Below, one piece after another: positions 49,896 to 58,266 of a DNA stretch of 64,000 nt. The notes under the pieces are model-generated. The model searched no databases, had not been told where the DNA came from, and worked only from the letters and a program-made list of their open reading frames with translations. The stretch comes from Ectobacillus polymachus. GTDB lineage: Bacteria > Bacillota > Bacilli > Bacillales > Bacillaceae_G. Every line of letters begins with the position of its first letter. The first letter of the stretch is position 1. The stretch is from assembly GCF_048159605.1 (NCBI RefSeq), contig NZ_JBLREB010000004.1, positions 62,001 to 126,000 of the forward strand, written 5' to 3'. The translations under genes and the position numbers were made by a program.

Positions 49896-51284
49896 TTATA
49901 AATCAGGAACAAGAATGCCTTCTTCAACGGCATTCCGAATGTCTTCTGCGGTAATCTGATCTGGCAGAGCATCTACTGTAAATGGCTTGTCCTGTTGATC
50001 TACTAAAAAGTCATATAGTTTATCTTTTTCTAAATACTTATAGAAGTAATCATGATAAATTCCCTTTTTTGATACATAACACCAAGGGGCAAGCTTGTAA
50101 GCTGTACATGGCTTAGCTGAACGACTTAAGTCATCTGCATAGCGAGTACCTGAAGTGATGAGCTGCTCATATCCTGATAGATTTGCATCATAATTATAGG
50201 TTTTATCTAAAAATTGATGAACCTTTTGCATGTCAATCGTTTCTTGGAGTAAGGCAAGTACGGCTTCTACTGCTGCATCTGTATCACCGTAATCTACTTT
50301 TTCTACATAATAACCTTCGGGAACAATAGTACGCTGTGCTCCTACATTAGAAACTACCACAGGTGTTCCGCAGGCAATGGATTCAATTTGTACATAGCCA
50401 AATGCTTCAATAAAATTCCCAATGCAGAGCGTTACATCGGCAATTGAATAAATGCCAGGCATTTCGTGACCTGGAAGCCAAGGATAGTATACGATTGCAT
50501 CGCGGATGCCTAGCTTTTCTGCATGTTCCAGCAATGATTCATAAAAAGCTGCCGTTTCTTGCGATACATTCACATCAAAATGCTTTGGCATAAGCAATTT
50601 GATATTGTGATTACTAAGCTCCTTAAGACGTGCTACAACTTCAAAGGATTGATAGATTCCCTTGCTTGGGTCTGGTCGGTGTGGGAACAGGATAACTGTA
50701 TCACTTTCTGCAATACCAAGTTTTTTTCTCCAATCGCTTTGTGTAGGCTTATACACATGTAAATCAATACCATTTTTAATAACAGTTAAAATATCGTCAA
50801 TATGAGGCAACACACGTCCTACCGTATGTTTTACACATTGGTACGTATAATCGCAAGCGACGATAAAGCGATCTCGATTTGTATGAAAGGCTGAAATGAG
50901 AGCTTCAGGATATACGAAATTTTTTAAGGATGTAACCGTTGGAATGTCTTGATGTAAATAGCCATAATCCATTTGTCCATCATGAATATAGAACACATCA
51001 TGCTCCTTTACATAGCTTCGTATTAATTCATAGGAGTGAGCAAGATGGAAGGGATGGGTGTCATAAGGAATTGGAAATGTTTCTTTAAACCGTAAAATAG
51101 GTAAAACCGTAACATGTTCACATAATTCAAAAGGCTCACTGTTGTCGCTTCGATGATTTGTTAAGACGGTAACGGTATGACCTTTCTTAGAAAAATAAAA
51201 TAAAAGCTCACGTAAATGGCGTTGTGAGCCTCCCATAGAAACGTCCTTCATAAAGGTTGCCATCGAAAAAACAAGAATTTTCAT
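49896..51284 (-). CDS. Family 4-type glycosyltransferase
   Basis: A 462-residue GT-B enzyme. The N-terminal domain starts MKILVFSMATFMKDVSMGGS with the acceptor-side glycine motif; the C-terminal domain contains LFPHRPDPSKGIYQSF and IEAFGYVQIESIACGTPVVVSN, the EX7E-like donor site of GT4 enzymes. About 100 C-terminal residues form an extra domain (YVSKKGIYHDYFYKYL). The start at 51284 has TAGGAGAG in front; the frame continues seven codons up. It lies 24 bases after a TauE/SafE permease in one transcript. The sugar and acceptor are unknown. Confidence 0.8.
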   Translation of the reverse strand: MKILVFSMATFMKDVSMGGSQRHLRELLFYFSKKGHTVTVLTNHRSDNSEPFELCEHVTVLPILRFKETFPIPYDTHPFHLAHSYELIRSYVKEHDVFYIHDGQMDYGYLHQDIPTVTSLKNFVYPEALISAFHTNRDRFIVACDYTYQCVKHTVGRVLPHIDDILTVIKNGIDLHVYKPTQSDWRKKLGIAESDTVILFPHRPDPSKGIYQSFEVVARLKELSNHNIKLLMPKHFDVNVSQETAAFYESLLEHAEKLGIRDAIVYYPWLPGHEMPGIYSIADVTLCIGNFIEAFGYVQIESIACGTPVVVSNVGAQRTIVPEGYYVEKVDYGDTDAAVEAVLALLQETIDMQKVHQFLDKTYNYDANLSGYEQLITSGTRYADDLSRSAKPCTAYKLAPWCYVSKKGIYHDYFYKYLEKDKLYDFLVDQQDKPFTVDALPDQITAEDIRNAVEEGILVPDL

Positions 51285-51308
51285 AACGGAATCTCTCCTA
51301 AACAAGTG

Positions 51309-52070
51309 TTAAATAAGCAATAACGTACCGCCCATCATTGGGAACAGTACCATAGACGTTTTCAAAAAAGCAGCGGGAGCGCGCTTTGTAAATTTTGCAC
51401 CGATGTATGATCCGAGCATCGTTCCAATAACTACCTCCGATAGTAGTTGTAAGTTTAGATAGCCTAAATGATAGTATCCAGTGCCTCCAGCTATGGCGAT
51501 TAGAATAATGACAAGCATCGTTGTTCCTGCTGATTTTCGTACAGACATTCCTAAAATGGCCATTAGCCCAATTTGGATAAAGGGAGTCGATCCAATGCCA
51601 AACAATCCCGATAAGGCACCTGTGATAAATCCGATGCCACAAGCTGACACAAAGAACAAAATACCAGTCATTGGCGTGCTACTATCATCAATCGATTGTT
51701 TTCGAGATATAATAAACATGCGAAGCCAAAGAACAATTCCTGACAAATATAACATACTTGCTGTCATCCATTTTAATTGATCAGCAGGCATAAAAACAGA
51801 AAACTTCGAGCTAATCCATGCACCAATCGCTCCAAATATACCAACAACAATTCCTTGCTTTAATGAAACATTTTCTTCAAGGTAGTGACTCACTGCCCCC
51901 GATAGAGATGAAAATATCATCGCAACAAGTGCGGTTCCTAATGCAATATGAATAGGTATGCCAAACAGTACTAAGATTGAGATAATAAATCCCGAACCCC
52001 CTGCACCGACGAATCCTAATAGAAGTCCTACTGCAAACATTGTAATAATAATTTCAACTGCCATTGACAT
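51309..52070 (-). CDS. TauE/SafE (TSUP) family permease
   Basis: A 253-residue permease with about eight helices and the two family motifs GFVGAGGSGFIIS (N-terminal) and GALSGLFGIGSTPFIQ (second half). It probably exports a sulfur-containing or organic anion. GAGGT lies eight bases before the ATG. It is followed by the glycosyltransferase. It differs from the partial TSUP gene at the left edge. Confidence 0.85.
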   Translation of the reverse strand: MSMAVEIIITMFAVGLLLGFVGAGGSGFIISILVLFGIPIHIALGTALVAMIFSSLSGAVSHYLEENVSLKQGIVVGIFGAIGAWISSKFSVFMPADQLKWMTASMLYLSGIVLWLRMFIISRKQSIDDSSTPMTGILFFVSACGIGFITGALSGLFGIGSTPFIQIGLMAILGMSVRKSAGTTMLVIILIAIAGGTGYYHLGYLNLQLLSEVVIGTMLGSYIGAKFTKRAPAAFLKTSMVLFPMMGGTLLLI

Positions 52071-52307
52071 TCGTATTACCTCTTTTTTCAGAATACACTC
52101 TTTCTATCATTAAAACATTGAATGAGATTACTGTCTAATAGAAGGAAATCGATAAATGGAGAAATATGGAAATTTAAATTGCTTACTATGCGAAATTAGG
52201 CTGAGAAGCAAGTATAGAAATGTAGAATGGTTGTTTGATTAAATAGATATATGTCGATATTTGTAAATATTCTCCTAATTATATTTGGATTATTTTGTAA
52301 AATACTA

Positions 52308-52316
52308 TGCTATAAT
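52308..52316 (+). promoter_or_regulatory. Extended -10 promoter of the acyl-CoA synthetase gene
   Basis: TGC-TATAAT forms an extended -10 box 40 bases before the start; no good -35 box is seen. The rest of the 285-base gap holds nothing else. Confidence 0.55.
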
Positions 52317-52355
52317 ACAGGAACAATACAAGATTAATTAGGAGGTATGTTAGAG

Positions 52356-53975
52356 ATGATGATGGATACACAGTTATTATTGCCGCTGATGATGGAGAGA
52401 GCGGAAAAGCTTTTTCCAAAGAAAGAGGTTGTGTCACGTACACATTCTTTCATTCGAACATTTACATATCTTGAAATTGCAAAGCGCACGCGCAAACTTG
52501 CGAGCGTTTTAAAGAGGTTAGGGGTAGAAAAAGGAGATAAAGTCGGTACGTTAGCTTGGAATCATCATCGCCATTTAGAAGCTTACTTTGCTATTCCAAG
52601 TATCGGAGCCGTTTTACATACGGTTAATCTTCGTTTATCACCGCAGCATATCTCTTACATTATTAATCATGCAGAAGATCGATTTATATTTGTAGATGAA
52701 GATATGGTTCCTGTATTAGAGCAAATTCAGCATGAGCTTTCCCACGTACAAGCCTTCATTATTATGACTGACCAACCAGAAATTCCTCAGACTAGTTTAA
52801 CACCGGTTTATCACTATGAACAGCTTCTAGAAGAAGGAGATGAAACATTTCCATTTGTAAAGGATATGGATGAATTAGACCCAGCTGGTATGTGCTATAC
52901 ATCCGCAACAACTGGAGATCCGAAAGGTGTAATTTATACACATCGTAGTATTACATTGCATAGTTATGCGCTTGGTCTTGTAGACGGCGGGAATTTATCA
53001 GAAACTGATGTTTGTATGCCTGTTGTTCCAATGTTTCATGTGAATGCATGGGGCTTGCCGTTTGCTTGCACGTGGTTTGGAACGAAGCTTGTGTTGCCTG
53101 GACCGCATTTTAATGCTGCGATACTAGCGGATCTTATTCAGCAAGAGAAGGTGACTGTGACAGCAGGTGTGCCGACGATATGGATTGATATGCTGCAAGA
53201 AATAGAGCAAAAGCACCGTGATATTAGTAGTCTCAAGAGCATTTGGGCTGGCGGATCGGCAGCGCCAAAGAGTATGATTGAGACGTATGAAGAAACATTT
53301 AAGATTGACTTCCGCCAAATTTATGGAATGACAGAAACAAGTCCGGCGGTTATATTCAATCGGTTGAAATCCTATCAAAAGAATGTAAGCAAAGACGAGT
53401 ACTATGAATTACGTACCCGTCAGGGCTATATTATCCCAGGTATTGAAATGAAGGTAATTGGTTCAGAAGGCGAAACGAAATGGGATGGTAATGATATGGG
53501 AGAGCTTTGCTTACGAGGCCCATGGATTGCAGGTAGCTATTATAACGATGATCGAACTGAAGATTCGATGAAGGATGGCTGGCTCCATACAGGCGATGTT
53601 GTAACAGTCGATGAAGAAGGATTTGTCAAAATTGCTGACCGTACAAAGGATCTAATTAAGAGTGGAGGAGAATGGATTTCTTCTATTGATTTAGAAAATG
53701 CATTAATGGCACATGAGGCTATTTTAGAAGCGTCTGTCATTGCTGTACCGCATGTAAAATGGCAGGAACGTCCCCTTGCTTGCGTAGTTCTGAAAGAATC
53801 ACATAAAGGATCCGTATCAAAAGAAGATTTATATGAGTTCCTTATACCGCAATTTGCAAAATGGTGGTTACCTGATGACATTATTTTTATGGAGGAAATT
53901 CCGAAAACGTCCGTTGGAAAATTTTTAAAACGAGCGCTTCGGGATGAATTAAAAAGTTATCTACTAAAAGCATAG
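52356..53975 (+). CDS. Fatty-acyl-CoA synthetase (AMP-binding)
   Basis: A 539-residue acyl-adenylate-forming enzyme. The P-loop YTSATTGDPKGV, the acyl/ATP motif QIYGMTETSP, the hinge region GWLHTGDVVTVDEEGFVKIADRTKDLIKSGGEWIS is recognisable in parts (HTGDV, DRTKD), and the catalytic lysine lies in PKTSVGKFLKR near the end. It activates a fatty acid to acyl-CoA; medium- to long-chain preference is typical of such proteins. GGAGG lies ten bases before the ATG at 52356; the ATG at 52347 is too close to it. No beta-oxidation genes adjoin. Confidence 0.85.
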   Translation: MMMDTQLLLPLMMERAEKLFPKKEVVSRTHSFIRTFTYLEIAKRTRKLASVLKRLGVEKGDKVGTLAWNHHRHLEAYFAIPSIGAVLHTVNLRLSPQHISYIINHAEDRFIFVDEDMVPVLEQIQHELSHVQAFIIMTDQPEIPQTSLTPVYHYEQLLEEGDETFPFVKDMDELDPAGMCYTSATTGDPKGVIYTHRSITLHSYALGLVDGGNLSETDVCMPVVPMFHVNAWGLPFACTWFGTKLVLPGPHFNAAILADLIQQEKVTVTAGVPTIWIDMLQEIEQKHRDISSLKSIWAGGSAAPKSMIETYEETFKIDFRQIYGMTETSPAVIFNRLKSYQKNVSKDEYYELRTRQGYIIPGIEMKVIGSEGETKWDGNDMGELCLRGPWIAGSYYNDDRTEDSMKDGWLHTGDVVTVDEEGFVKIADRTKDLIKSGGEWISSIDLENALMAHEAILEASVIAVPHVKWQERPLACVVLKESHKGSVSKEDLYEFLIPQFAKWWLPDDIIFMEEIPKTSVGKFLKRALRDELKSYLLKA

Positions 53976-53991
53976 ATAGAATGCTATACAT

Positions 53992-54034
53992 GAAATCCCT
54001 CTCAATCTATTTTTGATTGAGAGGGATTTTTTAG
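53992..54034 (+). terminator. Terminator after the acyl-CoA synthetase gene
   Basis: AAATCCCTCTCAATC and GATTGAGAGGGATTTTTT pair perfectly around TATTTTT. Confidence 0.95.
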
Positions 54035-54066
54035 TATAATGATAGATAAAAAGGAGTCATTACCAA

Positions 54067-54969
54067 ATGAAACCAACTATTCAAGCATACTTGCAAGACT
54101 TTAAACAGCAAAATCAAAATAGAGGCAGATTAGTCGTTCACTGTCCGGATCGACCTGGTATTGTCGCCAGTATCTCAAAATTTTTATATGAATATAATGC
54201 AAACATTATTGAATCGAGCCAGTATTCAACGAATCCAGAAGGCGGCATGTTTTTTCTCCGAATTGAATTTGAATGTCCTAATTTACAAGTAAAGGAAAAG
54301 AAGCTTGAACAAGAATTTTTATCTATTGCTGAGCAGTTTCAGATGAAATGGAAGTTTACATACGTTCATACGCTAAAAAGAATGGCTATTTTTGTTTCGA
54401 AAGAGCTCCATTGCTTACGAGAGCTCCTTTGGGATTGGCAAAATGGAGATGTAATGACTGATATAGCACTTGTTATTAGTAATCATGAAGATGCACGTGA
54501 AGTTGTGGAAGCCTTACATATACCGTTTTACCACATACCTGCTTCTAAGGAAAACAGAGCGGAAGTCGAACAAAAGCAGCAGCAGCTCCTTCAGCAGTAT
54601 GAGATTGATACGATCGTGCTAGCAAGATATATGCAAATTTTAACACCAGAATTTGTGGATACGCATCCGAATCAAATTATTAATATTCATCATTCGTTTT
54701 TACCAGCTTTCGTTGGTGCAAAGCCTTATGAACGTGCGTTTAAGAGAGGTGTTAAGCTAATTGGTGCAACTTCACATTATGTTACAAACGATTTAGATGA
54801 AGGTCCGATTATTGAGCAGGACATTAAACGAGTGAATCATAGGGACGGAATAGAGGACTTAAAGAAAATTGGACGTGCAATTGAACGAAGCGTATTATCT
54901 CGTGCGGTGAAATGGCATTTGGAAGACCGTGTGATCGTGCATGAGAATAAGACGATTGTGTTTTCATAG
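54067..54969 (+). CDS. purU: Formyltetrahydrofolate deformylase
   Basis: A 300-residue enzyme that hydrolyses 10-formyl-THF to formate and THF. An N-terminal ACT domain (VVHCPDRPGIVASISKFL, about 20-90) is followed by a formyltransferase-like domain with LARYMQILTPEF, INIHHSFLPAF and GATSHYVTNDLDEGPII, holding the catalytic Asn, His and Asp. AAAGGAG precedes the ATG. It is a single gene with its own terminator. Confidence 0.95.
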   Translation: MKPTIQAYLQDFKQQNQNRGRLVVHCPDRPGIVASISKFLYEYNANIIESSQYSTNPEGGMFFLRIEFECPNLQVKEKKLEQEFLSIAEQFQMKWKFTYVHTLKRMAIFVSKELHCLRELLWDWQNGDVMTDIALVISNHEDAREVVEALHIPFYHIPASKENRAEVEQKQQQLLQQYEIDTIVLARYMQILTPEFVDTHPNQIINIHHSFLPAFVGAKPYERAFKRGVKLIGATSHYVTNDLDEGPIIEQDIKRVNHRDGIEDLKKIGRAIERSVLSRAVKWHLEDRVIVHENKTIVFS

Positions 54970-54988
54970 AATAAGAGAAATGATAGAG

Positions 54989-55024
54989 AAACAACGGTTT
55001 TGTAAGGTAAAGCCGTTGTTTTTC
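54989..55024 (+). terminator. Terminator after purU
   Basis: AAACAACGG and CCGTTGTTTTT pair around a loop of about 14 bases, with a T-run. Confidence 0.8.
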
Positions 55025-55132
55025 ATGTGATCGTGGAACAAAGTTGACAATATAATCCTTCGTTAGGTTTATTGGCGATATATGAATCTTACCGCCATTG
55101 TTCGGGATTTTTTTCTGTAGATTTTGTTTATT

Positions 55133-55142
55133 CAAACGTTTG
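55133..55142. promoter_or_regulatory. Palindrome CAAACGTTTG upstream of msrAB
   Basis: A perfect 10-bp palindrome, flanked by ATT and TTTAA, about 100 bases before msrAB. It could be an operator for a TetR- or LacI-type regulator; no such gene is nearby. Confidence 0.3.
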
Positions 55143-55240
55143 TTTAAAGAATAGAAGGTCCAGTTCGTTTGGTACACATACATCTGATGGGATACAATAC
55201 ATAGTAAGAAAGGTAATCACGATAAGAATGAGGTGAAAGC

Positions 55241-56200
55241 ATGAGCGAAGTAGAGCAAATGAAAGAGCTTGCAACTTTTGCGGGCGGTTGTTTTTGGTGT
55301 ATGGTCAAACCGTTTGATGAAATAGATGGCATTATAAAAATCGTATCCGGTTATACGGGCGGTCATAAGGAAAATCCAACATACAAGGAAGTATGCCTTG
55401 AGACAACCGGACACTATGAGGCTGTTCAAATCACATTTGATCCTAGCCGTATTTCTTATGACGAGCTGCTTGAGATGTACTGGCGTCAGATTGATCCAAC
55501 TGATGCAGGGGGACAGTTCCATGATCGGGGTGAATCGTATCAAACTGTGATTTTTTACCACAATGAAGAACAACGCCAAAAAGCAGAAGCATCTAAAATT
55601 GCACTAGCTGAAAGCGGACGCTTTCAAAAGCCGATTGCAACAAAAATTCTCCCTGCTAAGCCATTTTATGAAGCAGAAGAGTATCATCAAGATTACTATA
55701 AGAAAAATGCGTTTCGCTATGCATTATATCGGAAAGGCTCTGGCCGCGATGCGTTTATTAAGAAGCATTGGGAAGTGAATAAAGACCATTTGAAGAATAA
55801 GCTTACCGATATGCAGTTTCATGTCACGCAAGAAAATGGAACAGAGCCTCCATTTCAAAATGAATATTGGAATGAACATCGAGAAGGATTATATGTAGAT
55901 ATCGTTTCAGGAGAACCGTTATTTAGCTCACGTGATAAATTTGATAGTGGATGCGGCTGGCCGAGTTTTACAAAGCCAATTATGGATGCAAGTGTTAAAG
56001 AAAATGTAGACCTTGGCCATGGAATGGTACGTACTGAGGTGCGAAGCAAGGAGGCTGATTCTCACCTAGGTCATGTGTTTGAGGATGGACCAAGAGACCG
56101 CGGCGGACTTCGCTATTGCATTAATTCCGCTGCCATTCGCTTTATTCCGAAAGACGAATTAGAAAAAGAAGGGTACGGAGATTTTCTTATTTTATTTTAA
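55241..56200 (+). CDS. msrAB: Fused peptide methionine sulfoxide reductase MsrA-MsrB
   Basis: A 319-residue fusion. The MsrA part (about 1-165) has the active site GCFWC (Cys17, Cys20) and repairs methionine S-sulfoxide. The MsrB part (about 180-319) has SGCGWPSFTKPI and the catalytic Cys in RYCINSAAIRF, acting on the R-form. The zinc-binding CxxC pairs of many MsrB proteins are absent (GLYVDIVSGEPLF instead), as in the zinc-free type. GAGGTG lies before the ATG. It is a stand-alone gene for oxidative damage repair. Confidence 0.95.
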   Translation: MSEVEQMKELATFAGGCFWCMVKPFDEIDGIIKIVSGYTGGHKENPTYKEVCLETTGHYEAVQITFDPSRISYDELLEMYWRQIDPTDAGGQFHDRGESYQTVIFYHNEEQRQKAEASKIALAESGRFQKPIATKILPAKPFYEAEEYHQDYYKKNAFRYALYRKGSGRDAFIKKHWEVNKDHLKNKLTDMQFHVTQENGTEPPFQNEYWNEHREGLYVDIVSGEPLFSSRDKFDSGCGWPSFTKPIMDASVKENVDLGHGMVRTEVRSKEADSHLGHVFEDGPRDRGGLRYCINSAAIRFIPKDELEKEGYGDFLILF

Positions 56201-56222
56201 CAATAGAATTTTCGCTTTTTGC

Positions 56223-56254
56223 AAAAGGATGTCACGTTGTGGCATCTTTTTTTT
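56223..56254 (+). terminator. Terminator after msrAB
   Basis: GATGTCAC and GTGGCATC pair around GTT, followed by TTTTTTTT. Confidence 0.85.
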
Positions 56255-56384
56255 GATAAACAAGCTATAGAAGCACATAGTCTAAAAGTCATGAAATAGA
56301 TAGATAAAATCATGACTCCTTTCACTATGTTACAGGACCTTTTTTTCTTAAGATAAAGTAACAAAGCGGTAAGGGAGATATGCA

Positions 56385-56891
56385 ATGAGTAAAGGGGAAA
56401 TAAGAAGAATTGTGGAAAGACGGATGATAGGGGCATCAATTGAAGATAAGAAACGCATGATTGAGCTATTTGAAGATTTGTATGAGACAGAGATAGCCAA
56501 GGGAAAAGTGGAAGAAGAAATTATGAAAGAACTTGGGATGCGAGAGGCAGTCATACCAAAACGGTCTCATTCGCTGCCCAAAAAAGTTATGATAGGGATT
56601 GGATTGTTACTATTTAATTTAATTGTTGCACTTGGTCCAATCGTTATGTTGTTGTCTATTTATATTTCGCTTTGGAGCGTTGCAGTGGCTGGCATAGCAT
56701 TTGCTGCTTATCTTCTTATTTCTCTTTTTTTTATTCATGATATAGGTGCACTACAGTCCCTTTTTCTATCGATGATCATGAGCGGACTAGGTGTTTTATT
56801 AATAATTGGACTTATTTTTGCAGGAAAACTGTTATATAAAGGGCTGGTTTTCTATATTGGCCTACATATGAAAATGATAAGAGGAGAATAA
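56385..56891 (+). CDS. HAAS/DUF1700-like membrane protein
   Basis: A 168-residue protein: a helical cytoplasmic N-terminal domain with alternating charged residues (KKRMIELFEDLYETEIAKGK, then EEIMKELGM), typical of HAAS/DUF1700 domains, and three hydrophobic segments after residue 65. Such proteins usually lie in a PadR - DUF1700 - DUF4097 operon. Here no PadR gene precedes it and the DUF4097-like gene is reduced to a remnant (56951-57064). GGGAG stands before the ATG. Confidence 0.75.
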   Translation: MSKGEIRRIVERRMIGASIEDKKRMIELFEDLYETEIAKGKVEEEIMKELGMREAVIPKRSHSLPKKVMIGIGLLLFNLIVALGPIVMLLSIYISLWSVAVAGIAFAAYLLISLFFIHDIGALQSLFLSMIMSGLGVLLIIGLIFAGKLLYKGLVFYIGLHMKMIRGE

Positions 56892-56892
56892 T

Positions 56893-56952
56893 CCTGAGTG
56901 AACTACCCGTCACCTACGCTAACGCCTAGAGGTGAGGTGGGGACTTCTCAGG
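56893..56952. mobile_element. Hairpin-forming remnant, perhaps of an IS200/IS605-type end
   Basis: CCTGAG at 56893 and CTCAGG at 56947 are inverted repeats, and CACCT/AGGTG pair inside. The block falls exactly between the HAAS gene stop and the DUF4097-like remnant. The terminal part GGTGGGGACTTCTC resembles ends of IS605-type elements as I recall them; this is uncertain. Confidence 0.4.
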
Positions 56953-57064
56953 TACTCGCACCTTATCAAAATCAAAAGAAAAAATTAAGGGATCACTTGG
57001 CGACGGCAAATATATGGTAAAGGTACACACTAGTTCAGGCGATTTTTCACTGAATACAAAATGA
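56951..57064 (+). pseudogene. C-terminal remnant of a DUF4097-like gene
   Basis: The frame LSKSKEKIKGSLGDGKYMVK followed by VHTSSGDFSLNTK ends at TGA 57062. The TSSGDF pattern is the repeat of DUF4097-type beta-solenoid proteins, which usually follow a DUF1700 gene. Only about 37 codons remain, directly after the hairpin block. Confidence 0.6.
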
Positions 57065-57238
57065 TGCAAAGGTTGTGTCTTTTTTTGTTGACATAAGAAG
57101 CCCGGTTTGTCAAAAATATTCCATAATATACATATTTCCACGGAAATATTACAAAAGCTACTGTACAATTTTTGCATTCATAGTTTGCAGGATTTTATCT
57201 CATACTAAAGTGTATCCTCATGAAAGGGAGTGAACAAA

Positions 57239-57394
57239 ATGGGTAGAGGAAAGGCGTTTCATCATAAAAAGAAGGGGCATGAACCGCAGCTGCCAAAGGG
57301 TGCTGTGATAGAGAAGGATATAGACGAACACAAATTTGATTTGCCGGATGTTGTGACAGTAGAAACATACAAAAATAGCTTAAGAAAGGGTTAA
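57239..57394 (+). CDS. Small basic protein of unknown function
   Basis: A 51-residue protein beginning MGRGKAFHHKKKGHEPQLPK. The N-terminal part is very basic, the rest acidic (VIEKDIDEHKFDLPD). AAGGGAG precedes the ATG by nine bases and a terminator follows. Small spore-associated Bacillus proteins can look like this, but I do not recognise the family. Confidence 0.6.
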   Translation: MGRGKAFHHKKKGHEPQLPKGAVIEKDIDEHKFDLPDVVTVETYKNSLRKG

Positions 57395-57426
57395 AGCAGC
57401 TGCCATAAGGCATCTGCTTTTTTTTA
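57394..57426 (+). terminator. Terminator after the 51-residue gene
   Basis: AAAGCAG-CT-GCC and GGC-AT-CTGCTTT pair around ATAA, with a T-run. It may also serve ywbE from the other side. Confidence 0.75.
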
Positions 57427-57445
57427 GAAGCTAATTTCTAAAGCT

Positions 57446-57640
57446 TCATTTCATAATTTCTTGTACTCTTCCGACTTGGCCATCTTGGAGACGTACCTTA
57501 ATACCATGTGGATGAAATGCGGAATTTGTGAGAATATCCTTTACAATTCCGCTTGTTCTCTTTCCTGTTCGTTGATCTTGCTTAAGTACGATTTGAACCG
57601 AAAGTCCTGGAGTAATAGCTGCTCGGTCATTTCCGTTCAT
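57446..57640 (-). CDS. ywbE: YwbE-family protein
   Basis: A 64-residue protein, MNGNDRAAITPGLSVQIVLK, with QRTGKRTSGIVKDILTNS and HPHGIKVRLQDGQVGRVQEI, the complete YwbE (DUF2196) pattern, a small beta-rich domain of unknown role. Its start overlaps the stop of the upstream gene (TAATG), which suggests translational coupling. Confidence 0.9.
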   Translation of the reverse strand: MNGNDRAAITPGLSVQIVLKQDQRTGKRTSGIVKDILTNSAFHPHGIKVRLQDGQVGRVQEIMK

Positions 57641-57831
57641 TACATACCCGTCTTTCTACGTTGGTTATTCGGTTTTTTCGTAAGCTGACTTTCCATACTC
57701 TTCGTTTTTTGTGAACCACGTAAGCTGGACTTTCCATTTGCTTGATTTTGTTTTTTGCTTTCCAATTTTTGTTTCATGATTTCTTGTAGGCTTACTTTCT
57801 TACCTTGCTCATTATGATCTGTACCTGGCAT
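57640..57831 (-). CDS. Small Lys/Gln-rich protein upstream of ywbE
   Basis: A 63-residue polar, basic protein (QEIMKQKLESKKQNQANGKS) without hydrophobic segment; probably disordered. GAAGGAG lies before the ATG, and its stop overlaps the ywbE start. I do not recognise it. Confidence 0.6.
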   Translation of the reverse strand: MPGTDHNEQGKKVSLQEIMKQKLESKKQNQANGKSSLRGSQKTKSMESQLTKKPNNQRRKTGM

Positions 57832-57952
57832 AAATAGTAGTCTCCTTCAACGGTATGATAGAGAATAATTATAATATAAAATGCTTCATAAAGCTATTTA
57901 CGTAATGAAAATAAAAAGAATGACACGAACAGAATGATTAGATAAAAAGAGG

Positions 57953-58018
57953 TTCCGTAAAAGCGGAATATTCCATAATAACGGAAAAAATAAGGCGGTT
58001 AATTCCGTAATTACGGAA
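57953..58018. promoter_or_regulatory. Three enhancer-like palindromes upstream of the 3-hydroxybutyrate operon
   Basis: TTCCGTAATTACGGAA (58003-58018) is a perfect 16-bp palindrome; TTCCGTAAAAGCGGAA (57953) and TTCCATAATAACGGAA (57971) are variants. They lie 110-175 bases upstream of a sigma-54 promoter, the normal place of activator sites, and a sigma-54 activator gene ends the operon. Confidence 0.75.
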
Positions 58019-58125
58019 ATGTAAGTTGTATACTACATTTTATGATAAACCTAATTTGTATTTATATTCCAACATTTCAAATAAATTATAATCAAAAATG
58101 ATGTTTATTTTTTGAATTACAAAAT

Positions 58126-58141
58126 TTGGCACACTACTTGC
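58126..58141 (+). promoter_or_regulatory. Sigma-54 (SigL) -24/-12 promoter
   Basis: TTGGCAC-N5-TTGC fits the consensus, with GG and GC ten bases apart. Transcription would start near 58153, about 115 bases before the permease gene. Confidence 0.85.
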
Positions 58142-58210
58142 TTTAATAAAAGCAGGGGATGCAAATTTGCACTTTATACATAGATGGGAGGGAGTACAAC
58201 CTTATAAGAA

Positions 58211-58224
58211 TGAAAACGTTTTCT
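58211..58224. promoter_or_regulatory. cre-like site in the leader
   Basis: TGAAAACGTTTTCT is a near-perfect catabolite-responsive element and part of a longer palindrome. It lies about 60 bases after the sigma-54 start, where bound CcpA would block elongation. Confidence 0.65.
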
Positions 58225-58266
58225 CTTATGTTCTTTCAAGCTACACATTAATTAAGGGGGCTACTA

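Noticed and set aside
49466..49896. tRNA-like gene in the brnQ leader
   Set aside because: The structured leader is fully explained by a T-box with terminator; no acceptor stem or CCA-proximal pattern of a tRNA was seen.
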